Positions 51,060 through 59,080 of a stretch of 64,000 nt of DNA are shown here, piece by piece; the first letter of the stretch is position 1, and every line of letters begins with the position of its first letter. Source of the DNA: HXMU1420-13 sp965229525 (GTDB lineage Bacteria; Bacteroidota; Rhodothermia; Balneolales; Balneolaceae); contig OZ245886.1 of assembly GCA_965229525.1 (NCBI GenBank), forward strand, positions 1,674,001 through 1,738,000, written 5' to 3'. The position numbers and the translations under genes are program-made. Below the pieces are notes generated by a model that searched no databases, was not told where the DNA came from, and saw nothing but the letters and a program-made list of their open reading frames with translations.

Positions 51060-52139
51060 TTAATCCTTCCTCAACTCAAACTTCAAGGAAATACGATGTG
51101 TGTATCCCAAAGTACTAGCTGTTCCAGCAAAGCTTGCAAAACCATAATCGAGGTAGAAGTCTGCGACTTTCAGTCCGAGTCCGAGAGTTGGAGAAACGGA
51201 AAACCCTGAAATCGGATCATCCACAAAATCAGTAAGTCCGGCGCGGATGGATAATCTGTTTTTATAAGTTGCTTCGGCGCCAATGTGTGGTTCTATGCTT
51301 ATTCGCCCCAAATTCAAATAGTAAGCTTGCCGATTTTCAAAAAGTAGATTCAAATCAAAAGCTGCAGCGAAATCGAAATCTGAAACCGAGAATAGCTTTC
51401 CTGCGCCTAATCGGACGGAAGGAAGTACATATTCATTTTGTCCGGATGGAATGGAATCGCCGAATGCTTCCTGGAATCCTTCGAACTCGCCTTCATTTAC
51501 CGTCCACATCTTCTGCATGGTGGTTACATCCTGAATAGATGCGCCAAAATCAACGAATTCAGTTTTCATCAAAAAGCCTACGTCCAAACTATAACCCCAC
51601 GCATTCGCAAATGGACCTAATCGTTGATTGATAATCTTCGCTGATCCACCAATCGATAAGCGCTCATTGTAATTTTTGGCGTATGAAATCAAAATGGCAA
51701 CATCAGCAGCAGAAAAATGAGTGATGTAGGATTCAGCATCTTCTTTAGGCCCACCATTTTCTCCGCGTTCGGCATCCCAGGCGTTGAGTGTATTCGCAAT
51801 ATTATCCACACCTTGTCTGAAGAAGCTAATTCCAATTACTCCATCTTGAGTTTTTAATGGATATGAAATCGCGCCATAATCATAGCCAACAATTCCACCA
51901 AATCGCTCGGAGTGCATATAAATGAATTCAGGATTTTCTGTAGATGCCAATCCGGCTACATTCCAATACCCTGCAGTAACATCATTCGCTAAAGCTGAAT
52001 GAGCCCCACCCATTCCAAGAGCGCGAGCACCTGCACCAACAGAAAGGAAATCATTCCCATATTTAGAAAGTACACTCTGGGCATGTATGGAAACAGACAA
52101 TCCGAAAATGATTAAGAGCGCTAGTGTGATGCGGTTCAT
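51060..52139 (-). CDS. PorV/PorQ-family outer-membrane protein
   Basis: The 359-residue protein (ATG at 52139; the frame opens one codon earlier at TTG) has a signal peptide (ALLIIFGLSVSIHAQ). The PorV-type N-terminus is FLSVGAGARALGMGGAHSAL, followed by DVTAGYWNVAGLAS. The rest is a barrel pattern ending KFELRKD-like. PorV is the T9SS outer-membrane shuttle that receives cargo, and relatives such as PorQ or PorP-like proteins also occur; I cannot separate these by eye. It fits the T9SS sorting domain found at 7.7 kb. Confidence 0.85.
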   Translation of the reverse strand: MNRITLALLIIFGLSVSIHAQSVLSKYGNDFLSVGAGARALGMGGAHSALANDVTAGYWNVAGLASTENPEFIYMHSERFGGIVGYDYGAISYPLKTQDGVIGISFFRQGVDNIANTLNAWDAERGENGGPKEDAESYITHFSAADVAILISYAKNYNERLSIGGSAKIINQRLGPFANAWGYSLDVGFLMKTEFVDFGASIQDVTTMQKMWTVNEGEFEGFQEAFGDSIPSGQNEYVLPSVRLGAGKLFSVSDFDFAAAFDLNLLFENRQAYYLNLGRISIEPHIGAEATYKNRLSIRAGLTDFVDDPISGFSVSPTLGLGLKVADFYLDYGFASFAGTASTLGYTHRISLKFELRKD

Positions 52140-52217
52140 CAACGTGGTTTAAAATCTTAATGAAATGGTAGCGCTGTTACGATAGAATTGGGCTAATTTG
52201 AAGATCGAAATTTGAGT

Positions 52218-52242
52218 CTCGTTGTATTGCAACGGGAACGAG
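52218..52242. repeat. Short palindrome upstream of dnaN
   Basis: CTCGTT...AACGAG encloses a second palindrome CGTTG-TATTG-CAACG, giving two competing hairpins in 25 nt. It resembles the GTTCCC/GGGAACGAG palindromic repeats also seen, degraded, before metK. No promoter use is evident. Confidence 0.5.
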
Positions 52243-52325
52243 GATTTCTTAGTATAAGCACAACTTTACGAAAGGGCAAGATTGGGTAAAAATTGCCTGA
52301 AAACACCTAATTCTGACACATTTTT

Positions 52326-53441
52326 ATGAAATTTTCGGTCTCAAGCAGCGAACTAAATAAAGGCCTTTCTTCAGTGATTGGCGCTGTTCCAACAAAGGCA
52401 ACGTTGCCAATTTTAGAAACCATTCTTTTCAAAAGTGAAAACGGTAAGCTAAAACTTACTGCTACCGACCTTGAAATTTCCATTGTTCAAAGCATTGATG
52501 CGGATATTGAAGAAGATGGTGCAGTTGCAATTCCGGCTCGAAGATTGCTGGAAACACTTCGTCAATTACCAAATATCACTGTATTCTTTGATGTTGATGA
52601 GCGCAAAAACATCAATTTCCGTACCGATAAAGGTAATTATAAGTTAGTTGGTGATGAAGCTGAAGAATTCCCTGAAGTTCCAAATTTGGATGATGGAACT
52701 GTAATCTCAACTACAGCTGACCTGGTTCATAAAGCGATTAACAAAACTCTTTTTGCCGTTTCTAGTGACGATCTGCGCCCTGCAATGATGGGGGTATATT
52801 TCCAAATCGGAACAGAAGAAAGTAAGTTTGTTGCTACTGATGGTCACCGCTTGGTGAAGTACACCAATAAAGAAATTAAAGCAGCGAATGATGTGAATTT
52901 CATCATTCCTGATAAAGCATTAAGCCTGATTCAGAAAACAATTGGGGGTGATGAATGCGAAGTTACTGTAACACAGGATCACGCTCGATTCCAGGCTGGA
53001 AATACTATTTTAATTACTCGCCTGATCAATGAACAGTATCCAAATTACGACTCTGTAATTCCGCGTGATAACAATAAATTCCTGACGATCAGCAAAGATC
53101 AAATGCTTTCAACGGTAAAACGTGTATCTATTTTCTCAAGTTCTACGACTCGTCAGATCAGACTTCAATTAGATGCTGATAAATTGACTATCAGAGCGGA
53201 AGATTTAGATATGAGCAGCGAAGCGAAAGAAACCATTGATTGTGAATATTCGAACGATTCGATGGAAATCGGTTTCAATGCTAAGTATTTGGGTGATGTG
53301 CTCAGCAACATCGACGATGAAGAAGTTAGCTTTGAGTTCTCATCGCCAAACCGAGCCGGAATTGTAAAACCAAATGCAGAAGACGAAAACGAAGATATTC
53401 TCATGCTGGTGATGCCAGTTATGTTGAATAGCTATGCTTAA
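52326..53441 (+). CDS. dnaN: DNA polymerase III sliding clamp
   Basis: The 371-residue protein has the three-domain clamp fold: MKFSVSSSELNKGLSSVIGAVPTKATLPIL at the start (split as MKFSVSSSEL and ATLPILETIL blocks), LVGDEAEEFPEVP, FVATDGHRLV, and the C-terminal VMPVML peptide that forms the binding pocket. It tethers polymerase to DNA. It is not next to dnaA here and no origin cluster is seen. Its stop overlaps the DUF62 start by 1 nt. Confidence 0.97.
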   Translation: MKFSVSSSELNKGLSSVIGAVPTKATLPILETILFKSENGKLKLTATDLEISIVQSIDADIEEDGAVAIPARRLLETLRQLPNITVFFDVDERKNINFRTDKGNYKLVGDEAEEFPEVPNLDDGTVISTTADLVHKAINKTLFAVSSDDLRPAMMGVYFQIGTEESKFVATDGHRLVKYTNKEIKAANDVNFIIPDKALSLIQKTIGGDECEVTVTQDHARFQAGNTILITRLINEQYPNYDSVIPRDNNKFLTISKDQMLSTVKRVSIFSSSTTRQIRLQLDADKLTIRAEDLDMSSEAKETIDCEYSNDSMEIGFNAKYLGDVLSNIDDEEVSFEFSSPNRAGIVKPNAEDENEDILMLVMPVMLNSYA

Positions 53442-54229
53442 TGAGCCGCATTATTACTCTTACTACTGATTTTGGAAGTCAAGATCATTATGTAAGCGTC
53501 ATGAAGGCCGTGATGCTCGGCATCGCTCCCACTGCTCAACTCATCGATATTTCTCATCATATTCCACCACAGGATATAATGGCGGGTGCCTGGGTGATAA
53601 GAAACGCTGCGTTCGAATTTCCGAAAGGAAGTGTACACCTTGTTGTTGTTGACCCTGGGGTTGGCACTGATCGAAATCCTATAGCCCTGAAAATCAAAGA
53701 CCAGTATTTCGTTGGACCTGATAACGGTATATTTAGCTTGATCACTAATGAGTTTAAGTTCAAAGCCTTTAAACTGAACAAGTCGGAATATTGGAGAAAA
53801 GATCGGTCCAGAACCTTTCATGGACGTGATATCTTTAGTCCGGTAGCAGCACACTTAAGTGAAGGAGTGGAATTAAAAGAACTTGGTGATCCAATTAAGG
53901 AATTGGTTTCCTATCACTGGGCGGTTCCAATTGGTGATAAAGACGGTGTTCAGGGTTGGGTAATTCATATCGACCGTTTCGGAAATTTGATCACCAATAT
54001 TTCTGAACAATTATTAGAGGATACAGCGGGTCGCCGTAAAGTTAGGGTGTATGTCGGAAATACAATAATAGATCACATGGTAAATACTTTCGGTGATGTA
54101 GAACCAGGAGAACCCGCAGCATTTATTGGAAGTTCAGGAATGTTAGAAGTTGGTATCAACAAAGGAAATGCTGCAGAGATGTTAGGTGTTGATAAAGGTG
54201 CTCAAATCTCGCTAGTGCTTCAAAAATAG
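53441..54229 (+). CDS. SAM hydrolase / hydroxide adenosyltransferase (DUF62)
   Basis: The 262-residue protein has TLTTDFGSQDHYVSVMKAVM, DISHHIPPQDI, HLVVVDPGVGTDRNPIAL and the C-terminal beta-barrel block GWVIHIDRFGNLITNI with PAAFIGSSG. It is the chlorinase/fluorinase superfamily, but the plain members cleave SAM to adenosine and methionine with water. I see no reason to call it a halogenase. It is translationally coupled to dnaN (TAATG). Confidence 0.92.
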   Translation: MSRIITLTTDFGSQDHYVSVMKAVMLGIAPTAQLIDISHHIPPQDIMAGAWVIRNAAFEFPKGSVHLVVVDPGVGTDRNPIALKIKDQYFVGPDNGIFSLITNEFKFKAFKLNKSEYWRKDRSRTFHGRDIFSPVAAHLSEGVELKELGDPIKELVSYHWAVPIGDKDGVQGWVIHIDRFGNLITNISEQLLEDTAGRRKVRVYVGNTIIDHMVNTFGDVEPGEPAAFIGSSGMLEVGINKGNAAEMLGVDKGAQISLVLQK

Positions 54230-54283
54230 AAGCGAAACCCAATTACATTGCTAGCGTACCGGAGCCCAAATTGATTGTTTCCT

Positions 54284-55090
54284 ATGAATCTTGAATTAAA
54301 GTCGCCAGCTAACGAACGCATCGGAATTCACATTCCTGATGAAGTTGCAAAATTATCACTTCCCTTTAATGGATCATTCGCTACTACCGATGGCGATGAA
54401 TATCGAGTGAAAAATAACATTATTGATATGATGGAGAACGATCCGGAGTTCGCCAGTATCGCCCTCAGTACAAACCACTGGAAATTAACCGCCTCCATTT
54501 ATGAGGATATCTGGCGAAAGCGATCACTTTCGCTTCTTTCTGGAGAGGATTTCCCTATCGAAAAAGAGCATGAACTTCTAATTGAATGGATAGAACCAAA
54601 AGCTGATGGTCTTTATTTAGATTTAGGAGCTTCAACGGCATTATACGGTCGAGCCTTAAAAGCCGCACAACCGAAAGCCAATATCGTAGCGTTGGATTTT
54701 TCTATGCAGATGTTGGAAGAAGCACGACTCAAGGCCGAAGCCGATGAAACAGATATGTTTTTGGTTCGAGCTGACGGTGGAGACATGCCATTCTTTAGCA
54801 AGACTTTTGATGGGATCGTGATGGGCGGAACCCTAAATGAGTTGTCCGATCCAGTGAAAGTACTTTATGAAGCCAATCGTGTACTCAAAAAAGATGGATG
54901 TTTCTTTATGATGCACCTTATTAAAAGTGATGTTTGGTATGGTCGACTTCTACAGGAATCTGCTGCACTAGGTGGAATCAAATTCTGGACTCAGGATGAA
55001 TCCAACGACTTATTTAAACAAGGCGGCTTCCGAGTTGATAAGCAGATCACACGTGGAATAGTTTGTTTTACTCGATTGTTGCCTAATTAG
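54284..55090 (+). CDS. Class I SAM-dependent methyltransferase
   Basis: The 268-residue protein (ATG at 54284; the TTG at 54275 is the other choice) has an N-terminal domain of ~100 residues including TTDGDEYRVKNNIIDMM, similar to the Trm112-like start of some methyltransferases. The Rossmann core follows: LYLDLGASTALYGRALKAA (motif I), IVALDFSMQMLEEAR, FDGIVMGGTLNELSDP and a DGCFFMMHLIKSD strand. The substrate is unknown; UbiE-like small molecules are plausible. It is 54 nt after the DUF62 gene. Confidence 0.85.
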   Translation: MNLELKSPANERIGIHIPDEVAKLSLPFNGSFATTDGDEYRVKNNIIDMMENDPEFASIALSTNHWKLTASIYEDIWRKRSLSLLSGEDFPIEKEHELLIEWIEPKADGLYLDLGASTALYGRALKAAQPKANIVALDFSMQMLEEARLKAEADETDMFLVRADGGDMPFFSKTFDGIVMGGTLNELSDPVKVLYEANRVLKKDGCFFMMHLIKSDVWYGRLLQESAALGGIKFWTQDESNDLFKQGGFRVDKQITRGIVCFTRLLPN

Positions 55091-55157
55091 TTTAATCGAT
55101 ATAATTAATGATTTATTCATAATTACCAGTTAGGTTCAGTTAATCCAATCTGGGGTC

Positions 55158-55838
55158 ATGAAGAAAACATTATTACTACTATTAACTTTATCTTTCCCGT
55201 TTACAGTAGCAGCTCAAATATTTGATGAGTATAAGTTAGCACTGTCAACAAATTTTCAGGACGTAAATTCCAATAATGACCATAAATGGTTCAATGATAT
55301 TAGACGATCTGGAACTGGTTTTGGAATAGGTTTTTTTGCCCAAAAAAGCTTGAGTTCAAAATTTTCAGTTGAAACTGGTATTGAAATTGCGTCAAAACGA
55401 ACCATTCTAGACCTCGAACCTTCTGAAATTAGAACAATTGAGAATCAGGAGGGTACTGGTGAATTTATAGAAATTTCAGACGCTACAACAAGCCTTTACC
55501 TATTATCGATTCCTTTCAAATTTCAATATCTAATAGTCGGTGATTTTCAGATTAACTCTGGTGTACTAGTGGATTATAAACTAGGTAATAAAACCGATAG
55601 CTATGAGTGGGTATATGAAGGCAATAACATTTCTCAGGAAGACAATTTGTTTGATTTTGCTGAAACTTTAAATCTTGGGTATTTGGTAGGAATTGGAAAA
55701 GAATTCTCTTTTAATAACCGAGAGATTACAATTGAAGTACAATTTAGAAAGGATATAACAGAAATGGTTAGGGATGACAATTTTATCCCAATTAGAAAAC
55801 AGTCGATTGAATTCTGGATCGGTCTGCCAATCTTTTAA
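55158..55838 (+). CDS. Small outer-membrane beta-barrel (porin-family) protein
   Basis: The 226-residue protein has a signal peptide (LLLLTLSFPFTVAAQ) and an eight- to ten-strand barrel pattern: FGIGFFAQKSLSSKFSVETGI, LYLLSIPFKFQYLIV, NSGVLVDYKLGN, NLGYLVGIGKEFSF and a terminal FWIGLPIF. This is the OmpA/outer-membrane beta-barrel family type (PF13568-like) common in the phylum. Function is unknown. It converges with a TonB-C lipoprotein (4-nt stop overlap). Confidence 0.78.
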   Translation: MKKTLLLLLTLSFPFTVAAQIFDEYKLALSTNFQDVNSNNDHKWFNDIRRSGTGFGIGFFAQKSLSSKFSVETGIEIASKRTILDLEPSEIRTIENQEGTGEFIEISDATTSLYLLSIPFKFQYLIVGDFQINSGVLVDYKLGNKTDSYEWVYEGNNISQEDNLFDFAETLNLGYLVGIGKEFSFNNREITIEVQFRKDITEMVRDDNFIPIRKQSIEFWIGLPIF

Positions 55839-56254
55839 TCTGATTCCCGAAAAGTAATAGGCAAGGCGTACTGTACAATAACTGCTTCTTGGTTTTGATA
55901 TCCAGGCTCAAATCTTGCTTCTTTTACTGCATTTATTGCTGCTATATCAAAAGCCTTTCCCATACTTCTAACCACTTCATGACAGACTGTGTCGCCAATT
56001 TCAGTAACTAAAAACTGTACAACTACTCTACCTTCAATCCCTGTATCAAGAGCACCTGAAGGATACTTAATGTGTTCTTGTAGCGATGCAATTCCACCTA
56101 TTAAAACTGGTGGTTGATCAACATCAACGAAGAAATCCCTCTCACAGTTAATGTTGTTATCTAATTCTTGCTCATTCAAAAATAAATCACAGCTGGCAAC
56201 TAGCAGGAATAGAAAAAAAGGAATCAATGTTCTTGATTTCAGAATTGGATTCAT
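55835..56254 (-). CDS. TonB C-terminal-domain lipoprotein, copy A
   Basis: The 139-residue protein has a lipobox (FLLVASCDLF, Cys22) and, after a short acidic stretch, only a TonB-type C-terminal domain: PPVLIGGIASLQEHIKYP, GIEGRVVVQFLVTEIGD, AINAVKEARFEPG and VQYALPITF. It lacks the membrane helix and Pro-rich spacer of real TonB, so it cannot couple to ExbBD in the normal way. It is a paralogue of the gene 9 nt upstream. Confidence 0.85.
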   Translation of the reverse strand: MNPILKSRTLIPFFLFLLVASCDLFLNEQELDNNINCERDFFVDVDQPPVLIGGIASLQEHIKYPSGALDTGIEGRVVVQFLVTEIGDTVCHEVVRSMGKAFDIAAINAVKEARFEPGYQNQEAVIVQYALPITFRESD

Positions 56255-56263
56255 TGTGAAAAG

Positions 56264-56719
56264 CTACAATCTAAATACAATTGGCAAAGAATATTGAACA
56301 GGCACAGGTCTTCCACGTTGCATTCCTGGTGTAAATTTCGCTGTTAATACGGCATTTACTGCAGCTTCATCGCAACCACCGCCTATTCCACGAATTACAC
56401 GTGGACACTCTACATATCCTCTTTCATTTACTATAAATTGAACGGTTACTCTACCTTCAATGCCAGCTCTTCTCGCCGCTGGGGGGTAAATCACGTTTTC
56501 CTGTAGCCTTGCTAAACCACCCTGCAGTACAGGCATATTCTCAACAACAACAAAGAAGTCCTTCTCCATATCGTAATCATCGCAGATGAATTCCGTAACA
56601 GAGGTTGTATCATTCGTTTTGTTCGTTTGTTTTTTATTATAAGCGGGGCTTCCAACCATATATTGGCAAGAAGTAAGGAGGATTGTAGAGAGAATTAAGA
56701 TGAATAGAGGGATTCTCAT
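56264..56719 (-). CDS. TonB C-terminal-domain lipoprotein, copy B
   Basis: The 151-residue protein has a lipobox (TILLTSCQYM) and a TonB-type C-terminal domain (PVLQGGLARLQENVIYPPAA, GIEGRVTVQFIVNERGY, AAVNAVLTAKFTPG, PVQYSLPIVF). It aligns with copy A along the domain and is its tandem duplicate; the intervening linker is Cys/Asp-rich (EFICDDYDMEKDFF). Gene order and 9-nt spacing indicate co-transcription. Confidence 0.85.
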   Translation of the reverse strand: MRIPLFILILSTILLTSCQYMVGSPAYNKKQTNKTNDTTSVTEFICDDYDMEKDFFVVVENMPVLQGGLARLQENVIYPPAARRAGIEGRVTVQFIVNERGYVECPRVIRGIGGGCDEAAVNAVLTAKFTPGMQRGRPVPVQYSLPIVFRL

Positions 56720-56818
56720 TTATAGGTGTAACTTGTTGAATTACAATAATCAATATCCAACAAGAAATAAACAATGATCATTGAATATTGATTATTGTTT
56801 ATTTGATATTGAACAACA

Positions 56819-58615
56819 TCACATTCTTTCCGGAGCGGTGATACCCAAAATTGTTAACCCATTATTCAAAACCTGAGCAGTCGTATTAGCTAACGCAATT
56901 CTAGCCTGAGCAAGATCGGCATCAACCCCAATAATTCGACAATCATGATAGAAAGTGGTAAACGCTGAAGCAACTTCGTTTAAATAGTTAATCAAGCGAT
57001 GAGGTTCACGAGCTTCGGCGGCACTTTGAATAGATTTAGGAAATTTGAATAGCGTCTTCATTAATAAAATCTCAGCATCTGCTTTCAGAAGTTTGAGATC
57101 AACATCTTTATCAAATGAATATTCCTCTTCAGCTTTTCGAAGGATGCTACAAATACGAGCATGCGCATACTGAAGATAGAAAACAGGATTTTTCTCACCA
57201 GCTTCTTTAGCCTGAGCTATATCAAATTCCAAGTGTGTGTTTGGCGACCGCATCAAAAAGAAGAATCGAGTTACATCGGCACCCACTTCATCCATGAGTT
57301 CGTCTAAAGTCACGAAATTAGCTTTTCGCGTACTCATTTTGAATGGTTTGCCATCTTTCACGATGGTCACAAACTGATATACAACTACATCAATTTTTTC
57401 GGGATCGTAACCCAAAGATTTTATTCCTGAAAGCACATCCGGATAGGTAGCGATGTGATCTGCACCAAAAATATCGATGCATAAATCGTAACCACGGTCC
57501 AGCTTATTTGCATGATATGCGATATCAGGTAACCGATAGGTTGGTTCACCGGTACTTTTAATGAGTACGGTATCTTTTTCTTTTCCAAATTCTGTGGTCT
57601 TAAACCAGGTGGCGCCGTCTGCTTCGTAAACTAAATCTTTGGCTCGAAGTCGCTCCACTACGGATTCGATGTCTCCTTTCCTATAAAGGCTGGATTCATT
57701 AAAGAAAGAATCCATTTTAATATTTAATCGTTTTAAAGTGGATTTGATATCCTTGAATATTTCTCGTTTTGCAACTGTTTTAAAATGATTTGTTTTGAGT
57801 TCTCTGTTCAATTCATTGAAAAAAAGGTCACTTTTGGCGCGAAAATTTTCGCGAGAAGAGATTTTGTAATTATCAAGTTGAGAATCTTCCCAAAAATTTG
57901 AATACACATTCTTGAAAGCTTTTTCTTGGGCCTGTACATATTTTTTGTTTAATAAGTCGAATGCAATTTTATAGATATACTGACCTTCATAGCCTCCTTT
58001 TGGAAAAAACACACTATAAGATTGCTCGACAAATTTGTTAGAAAAACTATGTAATACATTTATTTTATCTAGTAGTTCATAATACCTTGATTTCAGGCTT
58101 TCAGCTAATACGCGCATTTGTCGACCTGCATCGTTGAAGTAATATTCGCGATCAACCTTTGCTCCGGTCCATTCCATTAATCGAGCGACCGTGTCTCCTA
58201 ATACGGCATTTCTACCATGACCAACGGTTAAAGGTCCGGTTGGATTAGCACTTACAAACTCGATTTGAACTTTTAATCCTTCATTTGAATCTGTTTTTCC
58301 AAATGATTCTCCTTCAGAAATAATTGATGCTAACTCGTCGTATAAGTAATCCTCAGCATATCGAAAATTAATAAAACCAGGCCCTGCAATTTCAACAGCT
58401 GATATCTTCGCATCATTATATTTCAATCCTTCAACAATCTGAGTAGCAATTGCCCGTGGATTGTTTCGAAGTGGCTTGGCCAGCATCATTGCTATATTTG
58501 AAGATGCATCACCGTGAGAAGCCATTTTTGGTGCTTCTAATTGGATTTCAGGAGTTTCTTCTAATTCAAACTGCTTTAATGATTCGAGCAGGATTTCCTT
58601 TAAATAGTCGTTCAT
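56819..58615 (-). CDS. argS: Arginyl-tRNA synthetase
   Basis: The 598-residue class I synthetase has the N-terminal add-domain (LEAPKMASHGDASSNIAMML), the HIGH-type motif LTVGHGRNAVLGD, TYRLPDIAYHANK, the KMSK-type loop FKMSTRKANFVTLDEL and the helical C-terminal domain. Length is normal for the phylum. Its start is 38 nt from the inverted-repeat element at 58654. Confidence 0.96.
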   Translation of the reverse strand: MNDYLKEILLESLKQFELEETPEIQLEAPKMASHGDASSNIAMMLAKPLRNNPRAIATQIVEGLKYNDAKISAVEIAGPGFINFRYAEDYLYDELASIISEGESFGKTDSNEGLKVQIEFVSANPTGPLTVGHGRNAVLGDTVARLMEWTGAKVDREYYFNDAGRQMRVLAESLKSRYYELLDKINVLHSFSNKFVEQSYSVFFPKGGYEGQYIYKIAFDLLNKKYVQAQEKAFKNVYSNFWEDSQLDNYKISSRENFRAKSDLFFNELNRELKTNHFKTVAKREIFKDIKSTLKRLNIKMDSFFNESSLYRKGDIESVVERLRAKDLVYEADGATWFKTTEFGKEKDTVLIKSTGEPTYRLPDIAYHANKLDRGYDLCIDIFGADHIATYPDVLSGIKSLGYDPEKIDVVVYQFVTIVKDGKPFKMSTRKANFVTLDELMDEVGADVTRFFFLMRSPNTHLEFDIAQAKEAGEKNPVFYLQYAHARICSILRKAEEEYSFDKDVDLKLLKADAEILLMKTLFKFPKSIQSAAEAREPHRLINYLNEVASAFTTFYHDCRIIGVDADLAQARIALANTTAQVLNNGLTILGITAPERM

Positions 58616-58653
58616 TAAGATTCTAAGTCCGTATTTTTGACCAAAGATAAGAG

Positions 58654-58686
58654 AATTAGGAATTAGGAATAGGGGAATTAGGAATA
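58654..58686. repeat. 33-bp inverted repeat, arm 1 of the four-helix-bundle element
   Basis: This arm and 59048-59080 are inverted copies identical at 32 of 33 positions. The repeat is built from AATTAGGAAT units around a GGGG. It begins 2 nt past the stop of the four-helix-bundle gene and ends 38 nt before the argS start codon. Confidence 0.92.
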
Positions 58687-58688
58687 GA

Positions 58689-59048
58689 TTATTGAACTCT
58701 AGATCGTGTAGTTTTAATTATAGATCCCAAAATTCTTAAAAGTTCATCACAATCCTTAATCATGCTACCACTTAATTCATGAGATATATAGTTGGTGTCT
58801 CTGAGCAATCGAAGCCAATAATGTGTTTCTCTCGCTTCTCGATAAGCGATTCCCATTCTGTATTTGAAATCTTTTTTGGTTGTACCACCAATAGCCTCTT
58901 CAATATTCGCCCCAATTGAAGTCCCCGAACGCAAAATTTGTCTTGATATATCGTACTCTCGAAAACTATCTATCAAGTATTTATGAAGTTTCACAATTCT
59001 TCGAGCAAACATATAACTTTTATGTTGGATTACATTTCCCGGCTTCAT
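58689..59048 (-). CDS. Four-helix-bundle protein (S23/23S rRNA IVP family)
   Basis: The 119-residue helical protein has the family core: RQILRSGTSIGANIEEAIGG (residues ~35-54), KDFKYRMGIAYREARETHYWL and LLRDTNYIS. Relatives are encoded in intervening sequences of 23S rRNA genes or scattered in genomes, and Avd of diversity-generating retroelements is a structural cousin. Here it fills the space between two 33-bp inverted repeats: its ATG begins at the base where arm 2 starts and its stop is 2 nt from arm 1. Arm 2 supplies its ribosome-binding context (GGGGAATTAGGAAT before ATG). No reverse transcriptase is nearby. Function is unknown. Confidence 0.9.
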   Translation of the reverse strand: MKPGNVIQHKSYMFARRIVKLHKYLIDSFREYDISRQILRSGTSIGANIEEAIGGTTKKDFKYRMGIAYREARETHYWLRLLRDTNYISHELSGSMIKDCDELLRILGSIIKTTRSRVQ

Positions 59049-59080
59049 ATTCCTAATTCCCCTATTCCTTATTCCTAATT
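59048..59080. repeat. 33-bp inverted repeat, arm 2 of the four-helix-bundle element
   Basis: This is the partner of 58654-58686 with one mismatch. On the minus strand it reads into the ATG of the four-helix-bundle gene and contains the TAG stop of radC (59075-59077). Transcript arms 1 and 2 could pair as a 33-bp stem that hides the start codon. Confidence 0.92.

Noticed and set aside
53438..53854. 138-codon minus-strand frame opposite DUF62
   Set aside because: It lies wholly opposite a well-conserved gene and shows no domain or signal.
53441..54229. Halogenase (fluorinase/chlorinase) assignment for DUF62
   Set aside because: The ordinary family members hydrolyse SAM, and no halide-specific loop could be identified by eye.
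58689..59048. Diversity-generating retroelement (Avd)
   Set aside because: The protein shares the four-helix-bundle fold, but there is no reverse transcriptase, template or variable repeat nearby.
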